From positions 124,001-188,000 of the forward strand of contig NZ_CALIXW010000036.1 in assembly GCF_938046015.1 (NCBI RefSeq): a stretch of DNA of 64,000 bases. Direction: 5' to 3'. The notes under the pieces were generated by a model that saw only the letters and a list, made by a program, of their open reading frames with translations, was not told the origin of the DNA and did no database searches. Within the stretch, counting starts at the first letter, position 1. Every line of letters starts with the position of its first letter. This document shows, piece after piece, positions 1 through 7,865 of this stretch. This stretch comes from an uncultured Porphyromonas sp. (GTDB lineage Bacteria > Bacteroidota > Bacteroidia > Bacteroidales > Porphyromonadaceae). A program made the translations under genes and the position numbers.

Positions 1-505
1 TCTCGGCCTGCTCCTCTGTGCCCTTGTGTCGGGTAGCCTTGCCGCTCAGACGCTGCCCGAGAAGAGCCGCCCGCGCAATATCTTTGAGGCCCTCGAGGAG
101 CCTTCCTCGGGCGAAGGGCTCATCACCATCATCCAGTCGTCCGAGCTGCGCACACTCGTCGGCTCTGTCGCTGGTGGACGTACTGCGACGCTGGGACGTG
201 ATGGCAACTATACCCTACTCATGGGCTATCGCATCCAGGTCTTCAATAGCAACCTACCCAATGCCAAAGCTGAGGCCTATAGCCGTGCGGAGCAGCTGAA
301 GCGCTTAGCCCCCTCGATGAGCAGCTACATCACTTATAAGCCTCCCTTCTGGAAGCTCACGATCGGCAACTTCCTTACCCGAGAGGAGGCCAGCCAGACC
401 CGCACGAGCCTCGTCCGTACCCTGCCTAGCTGGATGCGCGAGTCCTATGTCGTGCGCGATAAGGTGCGTATCCTTAACTATACCGATCCCAATGTCAGCC
501 AGTAA
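1..505 (+). CDS. SPOR-domain envelope protein (5' end missing)
   Basis: The reading frame is already open at base 2, so the true start lies before the window. The first visible residues ([16 protein letters not shown]) look like the hydrophobic core and cleavage site of a signal peptide, so the mature protein is probably periplasmic. Residues encoded by about 210-490 resemble a SPOR domain, the fold that binds denuded septal peptidoglycan: a GYRIQVF strand, an alanine-rich helix, a WKLTIGNF strand and a C-terminal [10 protein letters not shown] strand. The stop overlaps the longer folE start by 14 bp, implying co-transcription. In Bacteroidota a small SPOR protein often sits between tpiA and folE, so tpiA may lie just upstream (inference). 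The exact cellular role is not shown by the sequence. Confidence 0.8.
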   Translation, partial: LGLLLCALVSGSLAAQTLPEKSRPRNIFEALEEPSSGEGLITIIQSSELRTLVGSVAGGRTATLGRDGNYTLLMGYRIQVFNSNLPNAKAEAYSRAEQLKRLAPSMSSYITYKPPFWKLTIGNFLTREEASQTRTSLVRTLPSWMRESYVVRDKVRILNYTDPNVSQ

Positions 506-1091
506 GTATATCCCCACTATGAGCGCTCAGGAGCGTGATGAGGCGCTGCGTCATCACTACACGCAGATCCTCCAGCTGCTGGGCGAAGATCCCGAGCGAG
601 AAGGTCTCGTCAAGACCCCCGAACGGGTGAGCAAGGCGATGCGCTTCCTGACGCAGGGTATGACGCAGTCCCCGGAGGAGATCCTTCGCTCGGCGATGTT
701 CAAGGAGGACTATCGCCAGATGGTCATCGTCAAGGACATTGACTTCTACTCCCTCTGTGAGCACCACATGCTCCCCTTCTTCGGTAAGGTACATATCGGC
801 TATATCCCGAATGGCTACATCACGGGGCTGAGCAAGCTGCCACGTGTCGTGGACGTCTTCGCTCGTCGTCTGCAGGTGCAGGAGCGCCTCACGATGCAGA
901 TCAAGGACTGCATCCAGTCGGCACTCAATCCCCTCGGGGTCATCGTCGTCATCGAGGCACAGCACATGTGCATGCAGATGCGTGGGGTAGAGAAGCAGAA
1001 CTCTTACACCACGACCAGCGACTTTACGGGGGCCTTCCGTGAGGCCAAGACGCGCGAGGAGTTCATGCAGCTCATCACCCACAGCAAGTAG
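492..1091 (+). CDS. folE: GTP cyclohydrolase I FolE
   Basis: Converts GTP to 7,8-dihydroneopterin triphosphate, the first step of tetrahydrofolate synthesis, in the cytoplasm. From the ATG at 492 the product is 199 residues, the usual length. The zinc and active-site signature is intact: Cys89 with His91/His92 in [12 protein letters not shown], and Cys160 in [10 protein letters not shown] second in-frame ATG at 519 would give 190 residues and avoid overlap with the upstream stop. I prefer 492 because the overlap suggests translational coupling, but both are possible. A frame running further upstream to 447 lies inside the SPOR gene and is unlikely. The later folate gene folC lies at 24816-26126 in another operon. 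A strong hairpin follows the stop. Confidence 0.97.
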   Translation: MSASKYIPTMSAQERDEALRHHYTQILQLLGEDPEREGLVKTPERVSKAMRFLTQGMTQSPEEILRSAMFKEDYRQMVIVKDIDFYSLCEHHMLPFFGKVHIGYIPNGYITGLSKLPRVVDVFARRLQVQERLTMQIKDCIQSALNPLGVIVVIEAQHMCMQMRGVEKQNSYTTTSDFTGAFREAKTREEFMQLITHSK

Positions 1092-1111
1092 CCTCCTTCG
1101 CTTAGCCAAAT

Positions 1112-1162
1112 AATAAAGCGCGAGGTCAGTAGCCACTCAGGCTGCTGACCTCGCGCTTTATT
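1112..1162. terminator. Strong bidirectional hairpin after folE
   Basis: Arms 1112-1134 and 1140-1162 pair over 23 bp with one G-U pair and a 5-nt loop. The outer ends are A-rich on the left and T-rich on the right, so the hairpin can act as an intrinsic terminator for folE (+) and for the six-gene operon coming from the other side (-). Confidence 0.85.
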
Positions 1163-1395
1163 TATGTCTTGCTCTCTCCTTGGGCTTAATGTTTGTCTGA
1201 TATAGCTTGTCGCCTCATACGAGAGGCTAGTAGGCGACCATAACGATCTGCATCAAGTGGAGCTGCAAAGGAGGGTAGAGCCTGTTCCTTAGCCTACCAA
1301 AGACCAACCCACATACAGCTTGCGTGGTCTCGTCGAGACCGTATCAGTAGAGGAGGGGAAGCGATGCCGTAAGGGGACAGCCTAGGTTGAGCTCC

Positions 1396-1483
1396 GTGAG
1401 GGATATCCTTCAGCCTCGTGACTGCTATCCCTGAGCTTCGTGACTGATGTCCCTCAGCGGGCTGACTGATATCCTTCGGGAGG
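1396..1483 (+). repeat. Intergenic 22-bp-unit element, copy A (4 units)
   Basis: Four units start at 1396, 1418, 1440 and 1462, each 22 bp, approximating (G/C)TGACTGATATCCCTCAG plus a 4-nt linker. Unit 1 begins GTGAGGGATATCC and is preceded by AGCTCC. Unit 3 carries ATGTC in place of ATATC. Unit 4 ends in CGGGAGG, followed by a pyrimidine-rich CTTCTCCTAG that runs into the end of the ftsX-like gene. This is a convergent gap (folE + and ftsX-like -). The rest of the 1092-1490 gap holds the folE hairpin and otherwise nothing I recognise. Confidence 0.85.
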
Positions 1484-1490
1484 GCTTCTC

Positions 1491-2741
1491 CTAGTCTATG
1501 CGCATGCTCTCGGCGGGACGGATGCGACCTACCAGGCGTGTAGGGATGAGGATCATCGCCAGGATCAGTACGAGCGTGCCAAGGTTGATGCCCAGCCACA
1601 ACAGTAGGTCTAGCTGTATGGGTACGGCATCGGTGAAGTAGTTGGCTGGGTTGAGCCGGATGATGTGGTAGTGCTGCTGCAGAAGGCAGAGGCTAAGGGC
1701 GAGGAGGTTGCCCCAGAAGAGCCCCTTGACGATGATACGCCCCGAGAGAAGCAGAAGGCTGAGGCGCAGCGTGCTGTCCTTGCTACCGAGTGCCTTGAGG
1801 ATGCCTATCTGGCGGCTCTTGTCAAGTACAAGGATGACGAGCCCCGTGATCATGGAGAAGCCGCCGACGAGTAGCATCAGCGCCAGCAGGGCATAGACAT
1901 TGGTGTCGAGGACAGCAAGCCAGCTGAAGAGCTCGGGCTGGAGCTCTTGCCCGAGGTTGAGCCCATAGCGCTCGCCACCGATGAGCTCGGGGCGCTGCTC
2001 CAGTTCGCGCACGAGACGATCGAGGACTTCGGGAGCTTCGTCTGGCCGCTCTAGCATGATCAGTAGACGGCTATAGCTGTGCTCGTCCCACTTGCGCAGG
2101 CGCTGTAGCGTCACCAGGGGGCAGAGGGCGGGGGAGAGCTCTAGCCCCGCCGACTCGTAGATGCCGACGAGCTGGAAGGCCCGCACGCGCATCTTATCCC
2201 CCATGAAGTAGATGCGTACCTTGTCGCCTAACTTGTAGCCGAGGCTACTAGCCAGATGGGAGGGGAGGGCGATCTCGGGCTGCTCCGAGCCCTGGAGCTT
2301 CGGCAGGCGCCCTTGGCGTAGCTGCTCGTCGAAGTAAGAGCTGTGGAAGCTGCTATCGACCCCATAGAGCGAGATACCGTCGAAGCTCTCCTCGGTCTTG
2401 ATAAGCCCTGCCTCTTGGATCAAGGGCATGACCGAGCGCACGCCAGGGCTATGGCGCAGGTACTGGAGGAAGGGGTCGGAGATGTAGAGCGGGCTGTTGC
2501 TGTCGCGCCAGCTAGCGCCATAGCCCGAGAGACTGATGTGCCCCGTCTGGCTGAAGGCAAAGGAGCGCACCTGGCCACGGAAGCCGAGGATGATGCTCAC
2601 GGCTAGCAGCATCACCGCCAGCGAGAGGGTGATGCTGAGCGTCGTCAAGCTCAGCGTACGGGCAAATCCCGACTCCCCACCGCGCGAGCTGCGGGCAAGG
2701 CCTCGGGCGAGGAAGATGCTGGGATGCTGGAGCAGTCGCAT
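1491..2741 (-). CDS. FtsX/LolC-type ABC transporter permease
   Basis: A 416-residue inner-membrane permease of the FtsX/MacB-like family that includes the lipoprotein-release subunits LolC and LolE. One membrane helix near residues 30-55 is followed by a large periplasmic MacB-like domain (about 60-270) and three C-terminal helices. It ends in RIRPAESMRID, typical of LolC/LolE C termini. No ATPase partner is adjacent, so a LolD-like protein would have to be encoded elsewhere. It is the last gene of the run that starts with tkt, 3 bp after the perM-like gene. Lipoprotein export to the outer membrane is the likely role, but the family also includes other export permeases, so I give no symbol. 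Confidence 0.88.
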   Translation of the reverse strand: MRLLQHPSIFLARGLARSSRGGESGFARTLSLTTLSITLSLAVMLLAVSIILGFRGQVRSFAFSQTGHISLSGYGASWRDSNSPLYISDPFLQYLRHSPGVRSVMPLIQEAGLIKTEESFDGISLYGVDSSFHSSYFDEQLRQGRLPKLQGSEQPEIALPSHLASSLGYKLGDKVRIYFMGDKMRVRAFQLVGIYESAGLELSPALCPLVTLQRLRKWDEHSYSRLLIMLERPDEAPEVLDRLVRELEQRPELIGGERYGLNLGQELQPELFSWLAVLDTNVYALLALMLLVGGFSMITGLVILVLDKSRQIGILKALGSKDSTLRLSLLLLSGRIIVKGLFWGNLLALSLCLLQQHYHIIRLNPANYFTDAVPIQLDLLLWLGINLGTLVLILAMILIPTRLVGRIRPAESMRID

Positions 2742-2744
2742 AGC

Positions 2745-3911
2745 CTAGTCTTCGCTCTTAGCCGGCTTGGGCTGCTTAGCTCGCTTGCTCTTGCGTCCCC
2801 GCAGGGCATCCGCCTCAGCGATGTAGGCTTCGTCCTGCAGCACGTAGCGCATATAGAGGTTGTAGCCGAACATCGTCACGGGCAGGGCAATCAGCATGCC
2901 GAAGAAGCCGAAGAGCGAGCCCCACACAGTGAGCACAAGCAGGATCAGCGAGGGACGCATGCCCATCGAATGCCCCATGATGCGCGGGACGATGAACATA
3001 TCCTGTAGGATCTGCACCAGCAGCAGTACGCCGAAGCCCAGCAGCAGGCAGATGAAGGCGTTCTCCCCCGTCTGTGCTGCCATCAGCAGGCAAGTCAGTC
3101 CGAGCGGGATGACGCCTAGCGCCTGCATGTAGGGGATAAAGTTGAGAAGCCCGATGAAGATCCCCATCGCTGTGGCCAGCGGGAGCCCAATGATGTTGAA
3201 GCCTATGGAGAGCAGTACCCCCACGCTTAGCGCTACGAGCGCCTGGCCGCGGAAGTAGCTATTCATGTAGTAGTCTAGATCCTTGAAGATGCTGTAGGCT
3301 GTGGGGCGGATGCTCTGGGGAAAGAGGCTGACGAGCCCACGGGCAAGGCCCTCGAAGTCCAGCAGGATGAAGATGAAGTACATGAGGCCCACCAGGAAGA
3401 CGAAGCCCCAGGAGAAGACCGAGAGCGTCCCTGAGATGATGCTCCCAGCTTGGTCGATGACGATCTTGGTATTCTCAATGATCTGCTGGAAGGAGACGCC
3501 GCGCGAGAGGCGGCCGAAGTTGAAGTTCCCCTCGAAGTAGCGCCGCAGCTCGGGCGGTAGTATCCGCTTGAGGATGTCCTGCCCGCCGTTGTAGGAGGAG
3601 ATGGAGCTTAGGGTCTTCTCTACCTCCTCGCGCACCGAGGGGACGATATAGATGAGGCCTAGCCAGATCAGTCCGCCCAGCAGCACGAAGGTCAGTAGTA
3701 CGGCCAGCCCACGATAGCGTAGCCGCAGCCGATACTGGAAGAAGCGCACTATGGGCATCATCAGGTAGGCAAAGATCCCCGCTAGGAGGAAGGGTAGGAT
3801 GACGCTCCAGATGGCGCTCAGCCCCCAGATGAGTAATACAAGGAGCAGGATGAGGAGGAGCATCCTCACCGTGCGATCGTGTGTGAAGGGTCTTGAGAGG
3901 TACTGCTTCAT
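2745..3911 (-). CDS. AI-2E/PerM-family transporter
   Basis: A 388-residue polytopic membrane protein of the AI-2 exporter (PerM/YdiK/TqsA) family. The N-terminal helices (about 15-85) are followed by a soluble amphipathic segment (about 90-150) and then five or more helices. The family features GLPLATAMGIFIGLLNFIPYMQ and a late VPRIMGHSMGMRP are visible. The C terminus is highly basic (RGRKSKRAKQPKPAKSED), probably cytoplasmic. Family members transport diverse substrates, including Na+/H+ exchange as well as AI-2, so the substrate cannot be told. It lies 14 bp after the sulfatase gene and 3 bp before the ftsX-like gene, so it is operonic. Confidence 0.88.
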   Translation of the reverse strand: MKQYLSRPFTHDRTVRMLLLILLLVLLIWGLSAIWSVILPFLLAGIFAYLMMPIVRFFQYRLRLRYRGLAVLLTFVLLGGLIWLGLIYIVPSVREEVEKTLSSISSYNGGQDILKRILPPELRRYFEGNFNFGRLSRGVSFQQIIENTKIVIDQAGSIISGTLSVFSWGFVFLVGLMYFIFILLDFEGLARGLVSLFPQSIRPTAYSIFKDLDYYMNSYFRGQALVALSVGVLLSIGFNIIGLPLATAMGIFIGLLNFIPYMQALGVIPLGLTCLLMAAQTGENAFICLLLGFGVLLLVQILQDMFIVPRIMGHSMGMRPSLILLVLTVWGSLFGFFGMLIALPVTMFGYNLYMRYVLQDEAYIAEADALRGRKSKRAKQPKPAKSED

Positions 3912-3925
3912 AGGAGTACGGGGAG

Positions 3926-5356
3926 CTATCTAGGACGAGCCTCGGCGGTGCGCTCGTACTTGAAGGGGAAGGCCGTGGAGGGCGTACGCATGGAGTGCAT
4001 CTGCTTGTAGAGCCGCTCGACGCGCTCGGGCTGCTCCTGGCTGAGGTCCTTCGTCTCGCTGGGGTCCTCCTTGAGGTTGTAGAGCTCGAGCTTGGGTTGT
4101 CCGCCATCGACCTGCAGGGCAACGAGCTTCCACGGGCCTTGACGTAGGGCCATCTTGCCCCCATCCTCGTGGAACTCCCAGTAGAGGGGACGCTCTAGGC
4201 TGCGCTTGGTCAAGGGCTGACCCTTGAGGAAGCTAGCGAAGCTCTGGCCGTCACTGCCCTGGGCTGCCCTACGCTGACCGATCAGCTCAGCGAAGGTCGG
4301 GAGGAAGTCCCAGAAGGCGAAGGGCGCGTCACTGCGTCGCCCTGCAGCGATCTGCCCCTTCCACGCAATAGCCATGGGGACGCGTATCCCACCCTCGTAG
4401 ACATCGCGCTTGATACCGCGGAAGATGCCGTTGCTGTCGAAGTACTCAGGGTTGGCACCGCCCTCACGATGGGGCCCGTTGTCACTGGTGAAGATGATGA
4501 TGGTGTTGTCCTCGATGCCGAGGCGACGGATCAGCGCCGTGACCTCCCCCGTGTATCTGTCTAGGCGCTCTACCATGGCGGCAAAGGAGGCGTGAGCGTT
4601 GGGGGAGGACTCGTAGTCCCAGGAGGCGCGCTGCTTATACTCGCGAGGCGTCAGCTTCCCCTCGTAGTACTCGTAGACGGCGTCGTGGGGGAGGTTGAGC
4701 TCGGCATGTGGGAGCGTGTAGGTGAGGAGGGCGAAGAAGGGCTTGCCACTGCCTGCCGACTGCTCGATGAAGCGTAGCGCCTCGCGGTGGATGGTGTCTG
4801 CTGAGTAGACGCCCTTGCCTCCATCCTTGTTGGCAGCAAAGTCTACGCGCTCCTTGCCACGCCACAGGTGGTCGGGGTAGTAGGAGTGTGCTAGGCGCTG
4901 GCAGTTGTAGCCGAAGAACTCGTCGAAGCCTCTATCTGTGGCCTCAGCACCTGATCCGGGATAGCCTAGCCCCCATTTGCCGAAGATCCCCGTGCGGTAG
5001 CCCGCACGCTGGAAGAGGCGTCCGAGGGTCATACGATCGGCCATAGGAGCCTGCCCCTCGGGCTGTATCTCGTGGTTGCCGCGCACCTGGGTGTGCCCCG
5101 TGTGCATACCTGTCATCAGTGAGGCACGGGAGGGCGCGCTGACCGAGCAGCCAGCATAGAAGTCCGTCATCTGCAGCCCTCGGCGTGCTAGGTCGTCGAT
5201 ATTTGGGGTGCGGACGTGGCGCTGTCCATTGAAGCCCACATCGCCGTAGCCGAGGTCATCGGCGAGGATGAAGACGACATTGGGCAGAGGGCGCTTGATC
5301 TGGGCCGTTAGGCTGGTGGCAGAGGCGAGTACGAGGAGGCTTGCTTTGCGTATCAT
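3926..5356 (-). CDS. Secreted arylsulfatase, Ser-type
   Basis: A 476-residue sulfatase with a signal peptide (about 1-18, cleavage after LTAQ). Metal ligands Asp33-Asp34 lie in LADDLGYGD. The maturation motif is S73-A-P-S-R77 followed by ASLMTG, so the residue converted to formylglycine is serine. Ser-type sulfatases need an anaerobic radical-SAM maturase (anSME), which is not in the window. The SDNGPH motif, and the fold through a C-terminal WKLV/LYNLKEDPSE segment, match the family that removes sulfate from host glycans such as N-acetylgalactosamine or N-acetylglucosamine 6-sulfate. The gene follows a GH20 hexosaminidase by 16 bp, which fits stepwise trimming of sulfated amino sugars. The precise substrate is inferred, not shown. 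Confidence 0.9.
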   Translation of the reverse strand: MIRKASLLVLASATSLTAQIKRPLPNVVFILADDLGYGDVGFNGQRHVRTPNIDDLARRGLQMTDFYAGCSVSAPSRASLMTGMHTGHTQVRGNHEIQPEGQAPMADRMTLGRLFQRAGYRTGIFGKWGLGYPGSGAEATDRGFDEFFGYNCQRLAHSYYPDHLWRGKERVDFAANKDGGKGVYSADTIHREALRFIEQSAGSGKPFFALLTYTLPHAELNLPHDAVYEYYEGKLTPREYKQRASWDYESSPNAHASFAAMVERLDRYTGEVTALIRRLGIEDNTIIIFTSDNGPHREGGANPEYFDSNGIFRGIKRDVYEGGIRVPMAIAWKGQIAAGRRSDAPFAFWDFLPTFAELIGQRRAAQGSDGQSFASFLKGQPLTKRSLERPLYWEFHEDGGKMALRQGPWKLVALQVDGGQPKLELYNLKEDPSETKDLSQEQPERVERLYKQMHSMRTPSTAFPFKYERTAEARPR

Positions 5357-5372
5357 TGAGGTATAGCTTGTG

Positions 5373-7373
5373 CTAGAAGGCTAGATAGCGGACGGGCGCA
5401 GCGCGGCGTCCGTCGGGGGTGAGTAGTGCGGCGGTGAACATCCACTTGACCAGGCGTACCTCGCGGGAGGTGAAGCGGTCGATGGGGAGCTTGATGCAGA
5501 TCTGCGTCCAGCCCTTGGGGAGCTGTAGGGGGATAAGGGGGCGGGCACTGGCATTCTCGTTCTGCAGGGGCAGCTCTTTGTCCTTCTGCTGGTGCTGGTT
5601 GGCCCAGCGAGGGGGGAGGAGCTCACGTCCCCCGACCCAGATGCGGCTGCCCCGCCAGTCCCAGGCGCCCTGAGGCGGTGCTAGATCCTGCTCGGAGCGG
5701 CTGTAGTTCTGCGTCTCGAAGAAGAGCCCGACGCGCTGCGCCTGCTCGCTGTAGACCCAGGCAGTGGCGTAGACGGTATGCTGCGGCTGCGGGTTGAGCA
5801 GTACTCCGGGGCAGAGGTCGCCCCAGACGTGGCGCAGGTAGATGCCTGAGCCCGCTACTTGCTGGCTGGGGTACTGCTTCCCCTCGTAGCTGTAGCTGGG
5901 GAGCTCGGTGGGTGGTGTCGTCCGTCCTAGACCCTCCTCGGGCGGGAAGCGGCGGCCGAGGTCTCCCCCATTGGGGAAGGGAGCGCTCAGCAGCCAGCGT
6001 GCCTGCGTCTGCTGGACGTAGGGGAACTCCTCGGGAGGGAAGTGCCCCTTGTAGCGTAGCAGTCGCTGCTCGAACTCGCGGAAGGCTTCGAAGGCGACAC
6101 TCTTAGGGTCATAGCAAAGGCTATGCCTATCGGTGAAGTAACCCTGCCCCCCGCCGCGCCAAGCACGCTCGGCCAGTGCCAGCATCGCTGGATAGAGGCT
6201 ATTCTCCTGTATGACCTGCTTCGTGTCCCTCGGTACCCTATCTGTCCAGATGCCTAGGATAGCACCCCAGAGGGTGGAGTCCTCCGTGGGTCTGCCGTAG
6301 ATCGTGCTGCTGTAGAGCTGAGCGATGTCCGCGAAGTAGTCGAAGTGATTGAGGTAGTGGTAGCGGCTGTCTACCGCTGGAATCCCCTCCTGCGCCTTGC
6401 CACGGGAGCTCCATAGCTGGAGCACGTCGACCTCCCCAGGCTTGTAGTGCCAGCCTGGGTTCCACGAGATGGCCTTGCGTCCGAGGCTATGGATGTAGCT
6501 CGTCATCTCAGGGCCGAAGTTCGGATCCGTGAACTGCACCTCGTCCGTCCCTATATGGATGTAGGGGACGTCTAGCGCCTTGGTGAGCTCCTTGATGAGC
6601 TCCCTGAGCGTCGCCTTACCCTCGGGCGTCTGCATACCGTAGCCGAGCGCACGCTCGAAGGCGGCACTATGCCCAGGCATATCGAGCTCTGGGATCAGCA
6701 GCACATGCCGCTGACGGCAGAAGTCGGCAAGCTCCCGTGCCTCGGCGAGCGTGTAGTACTTCCCCGCGTCTCGTGTCATACTGCTCGCGGCATTGAGCTG
6801 CGGGAAGCGCTTCGACTCGATGCGCCAGGCTTCGTTCTCCGTCAGGTGCCAGTGGAAGACATTGACCTTGAAGGGCGCTAGTCGTGCCACCAGCTCCTTG
6901 AGCTTCGCCAGAGGGATGTAGCTACGCCCCGTGTCCATCATGAAGCCACGCCAGCGGAAGGCAGGCCAGTCCGTGATCTGCCTGCTGCGCCAGCCTCGCC
7001 CCTCGCGGAGCTGCACCAGCGTCTGAAGTCCCCGATAGAGGCCTGTGGGCTGCTGAGCCTCCAGCGTGATCGCCTGCTGCGTGATGCGTAGGCGATAGCC
7101 TTCCTCATCCCCCTGGGGGAAGTGGAGGCTGCTGTCGAGACGTAGCTCCAGCCGCTGCCTAGCTCGCCGATCTAGGGTAAGCCCGAGCTGCTCGCCAACG
7201 AGCGGGGCGAAGCGCCGACTAAGCTCGAGGCTCGCTACCAGCTGCACGGAGCGCGCGACGAAGCGCTCTGACCCGAGGAGGCTGTCCTGCTGCACACTCG
7301 GGAGCAGCGTCTGGGCAGAGCTCCCTATAGAGCATAGTCCCGTGGCGAGCAGGGCAAGGAGGCTAGAGCGCAT
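5373..7373 (-). CDS. Beta-N-acetylhexosaminidase, GH20 (first copy)
   Basis: A 666-residue secreted GH20 enzyme releasing terminal beta-linked GlcNAc or GalNAc. It has a signal peptide ending near residue 20 (SIGSSAQ), a GH20b-like N-terminal domain (about 25-135) and a TIM barrel (about 140-450). The barrel contains FHWHLTE and the catalytic pair Asp277-Glu278 in HIGTDEVQ. The C-terminal part (about 500-666) is probably a beta-rich accessory domain. It lies 21 bp after rpiB and 16 bp before the sulfatase. A second, longer GH20 gene lies at 61249-63603; the two are clearly divergent paralogs. Host glycan degradation is the likely job. Confidence 0.93.
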   Translation of the reverse strand: MRSSLLALLATGLCSIGSSAQTLLPSVQQDSLLGSERFVARSVQLVASLELSRRFAPLVGEQLGLTLDRRARQRLELRLDSSLHFPQGDEEGYRLRITQQAITLEAQQPTGLYRGLQTLVQLREGRGWRSRQITDWPAFRWRGFMMDTGRSYIPLAKLKELVARLAPFKVNVFHWHLTENEAWRIESKRFPQLNAASSMTRDAGKYYTLAEARELADFCRQRHVLLIPELDMPGHSAAFERALGYGMQTPEGKATLRELIKELTKALDVPYIHIGTDEVQFTDPNFGPEMTSYIHSLGRKAISWNPGWHYKPGEVDVLQLWSSRGKAQEGIPAVDSRYHYLNHFDYFADIAQLYSSTIYGRPTEDSTLWGAILGIWTDRVPRDTKQVIQENSLYPAMLALAERAWRGGGQGYFTDRHSLCYDPKSVAFEAFREFEQRLLRYKGHFPPEEFPYVQQTQARWLLSAPFPNGGDLGRRFPPEEGLGRTTPPTELPSYSYEGKQYPSQQVAGSGIYLRHVWGDLCPGVLLNPQPQHTVYATAWVYSEQAQRVGLFFETQNYSRSEQDLAPPQGAWDWRGSRIWVGGRELLPPRWANQHQQKDKELPLQNENASARPLIPLQLPKGWTQICIKLPIDRFTSREVRLVKWMFTAALLTPDGRRAAPVRYLAF

Positions 7374-7394
7374 AGACCTAGGGGGGGAGTAGGG

Positions 7395-7841
7395 CTAGTC
7401 CTGAATGGGGATCTTGGCTACACGAGCGGTGTGACGTCCGCCCTCGAAGTCCGTGTCGAGGAAGGCAGAGACCATCGTCTCAGCTGTCTCGAGACTGACG
7501 AAGCGGGCGGGGATGGAGAGCACGTTGGCGTCGTTGTGCTGACGTGCGAGCTCGGCGAGCTCCTTGGTCCAGCAGAGGGCAGCGCGCACCCGAGGATACT
7601 TATTCATCACCATAGAGATGCCGTTGCCCGATCCGCAGACCGAGATGCCGCGCTCTAGGGCACCCGACTGCAGCGCCTGCCCCATAGGGTGGGCGTAGTC
7701 GGGGTAGTCACAGCGATCAGCCGAGGGGCACCCGAAGTCCTCGACCTGAAGACCTCGGGCGACCAGCTGAGCCTTGATATGCTCCTTGACCTCGTAGCCT
7801 GCGTGGTCGGAGCAGATACCAATCTTGTTGGAGTAAGGCAT
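7395..7841 (-). CDS. rpiB: Ribose-5-phosphate isomerase B
   Basis: Interconverts ribose 5-phosphate and ribulose 5-phosphate in the non-oxidative pentose phosphate pathway. The 148-residue length is typical of RpiB. The N terminus IGICSDHAGYEVKE carries the substrate-binding Asp-His, and the catalytic cysteine is Cys69 in VCGSGNGISMVMNK. It starts 24 bp after the transketolase stop, so the two pentose phosphate enzymes are co-transcribed. A LacAB-type sugar isomerase is an alternative, but the single-subunit length and the tkt neighbour favour RpiB. Confidence 0.95.
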   Translation of the reverse strand: MPYSNKIGICSDHAGYEVKEHIKAQLVARGLQVEDFGCPSADRCDYPDYAHPMGQALQSGALERGISVCGSGNGISMVMNKYPRVRAALCWTKELAELARQHNDANVLSIPARFVSLETAETMVSAFLDTDFEGGRHTARVAKIPIQD

Positions 7842-7865
7842 AGTAGTGTGTCTGTGCTCGCGAGG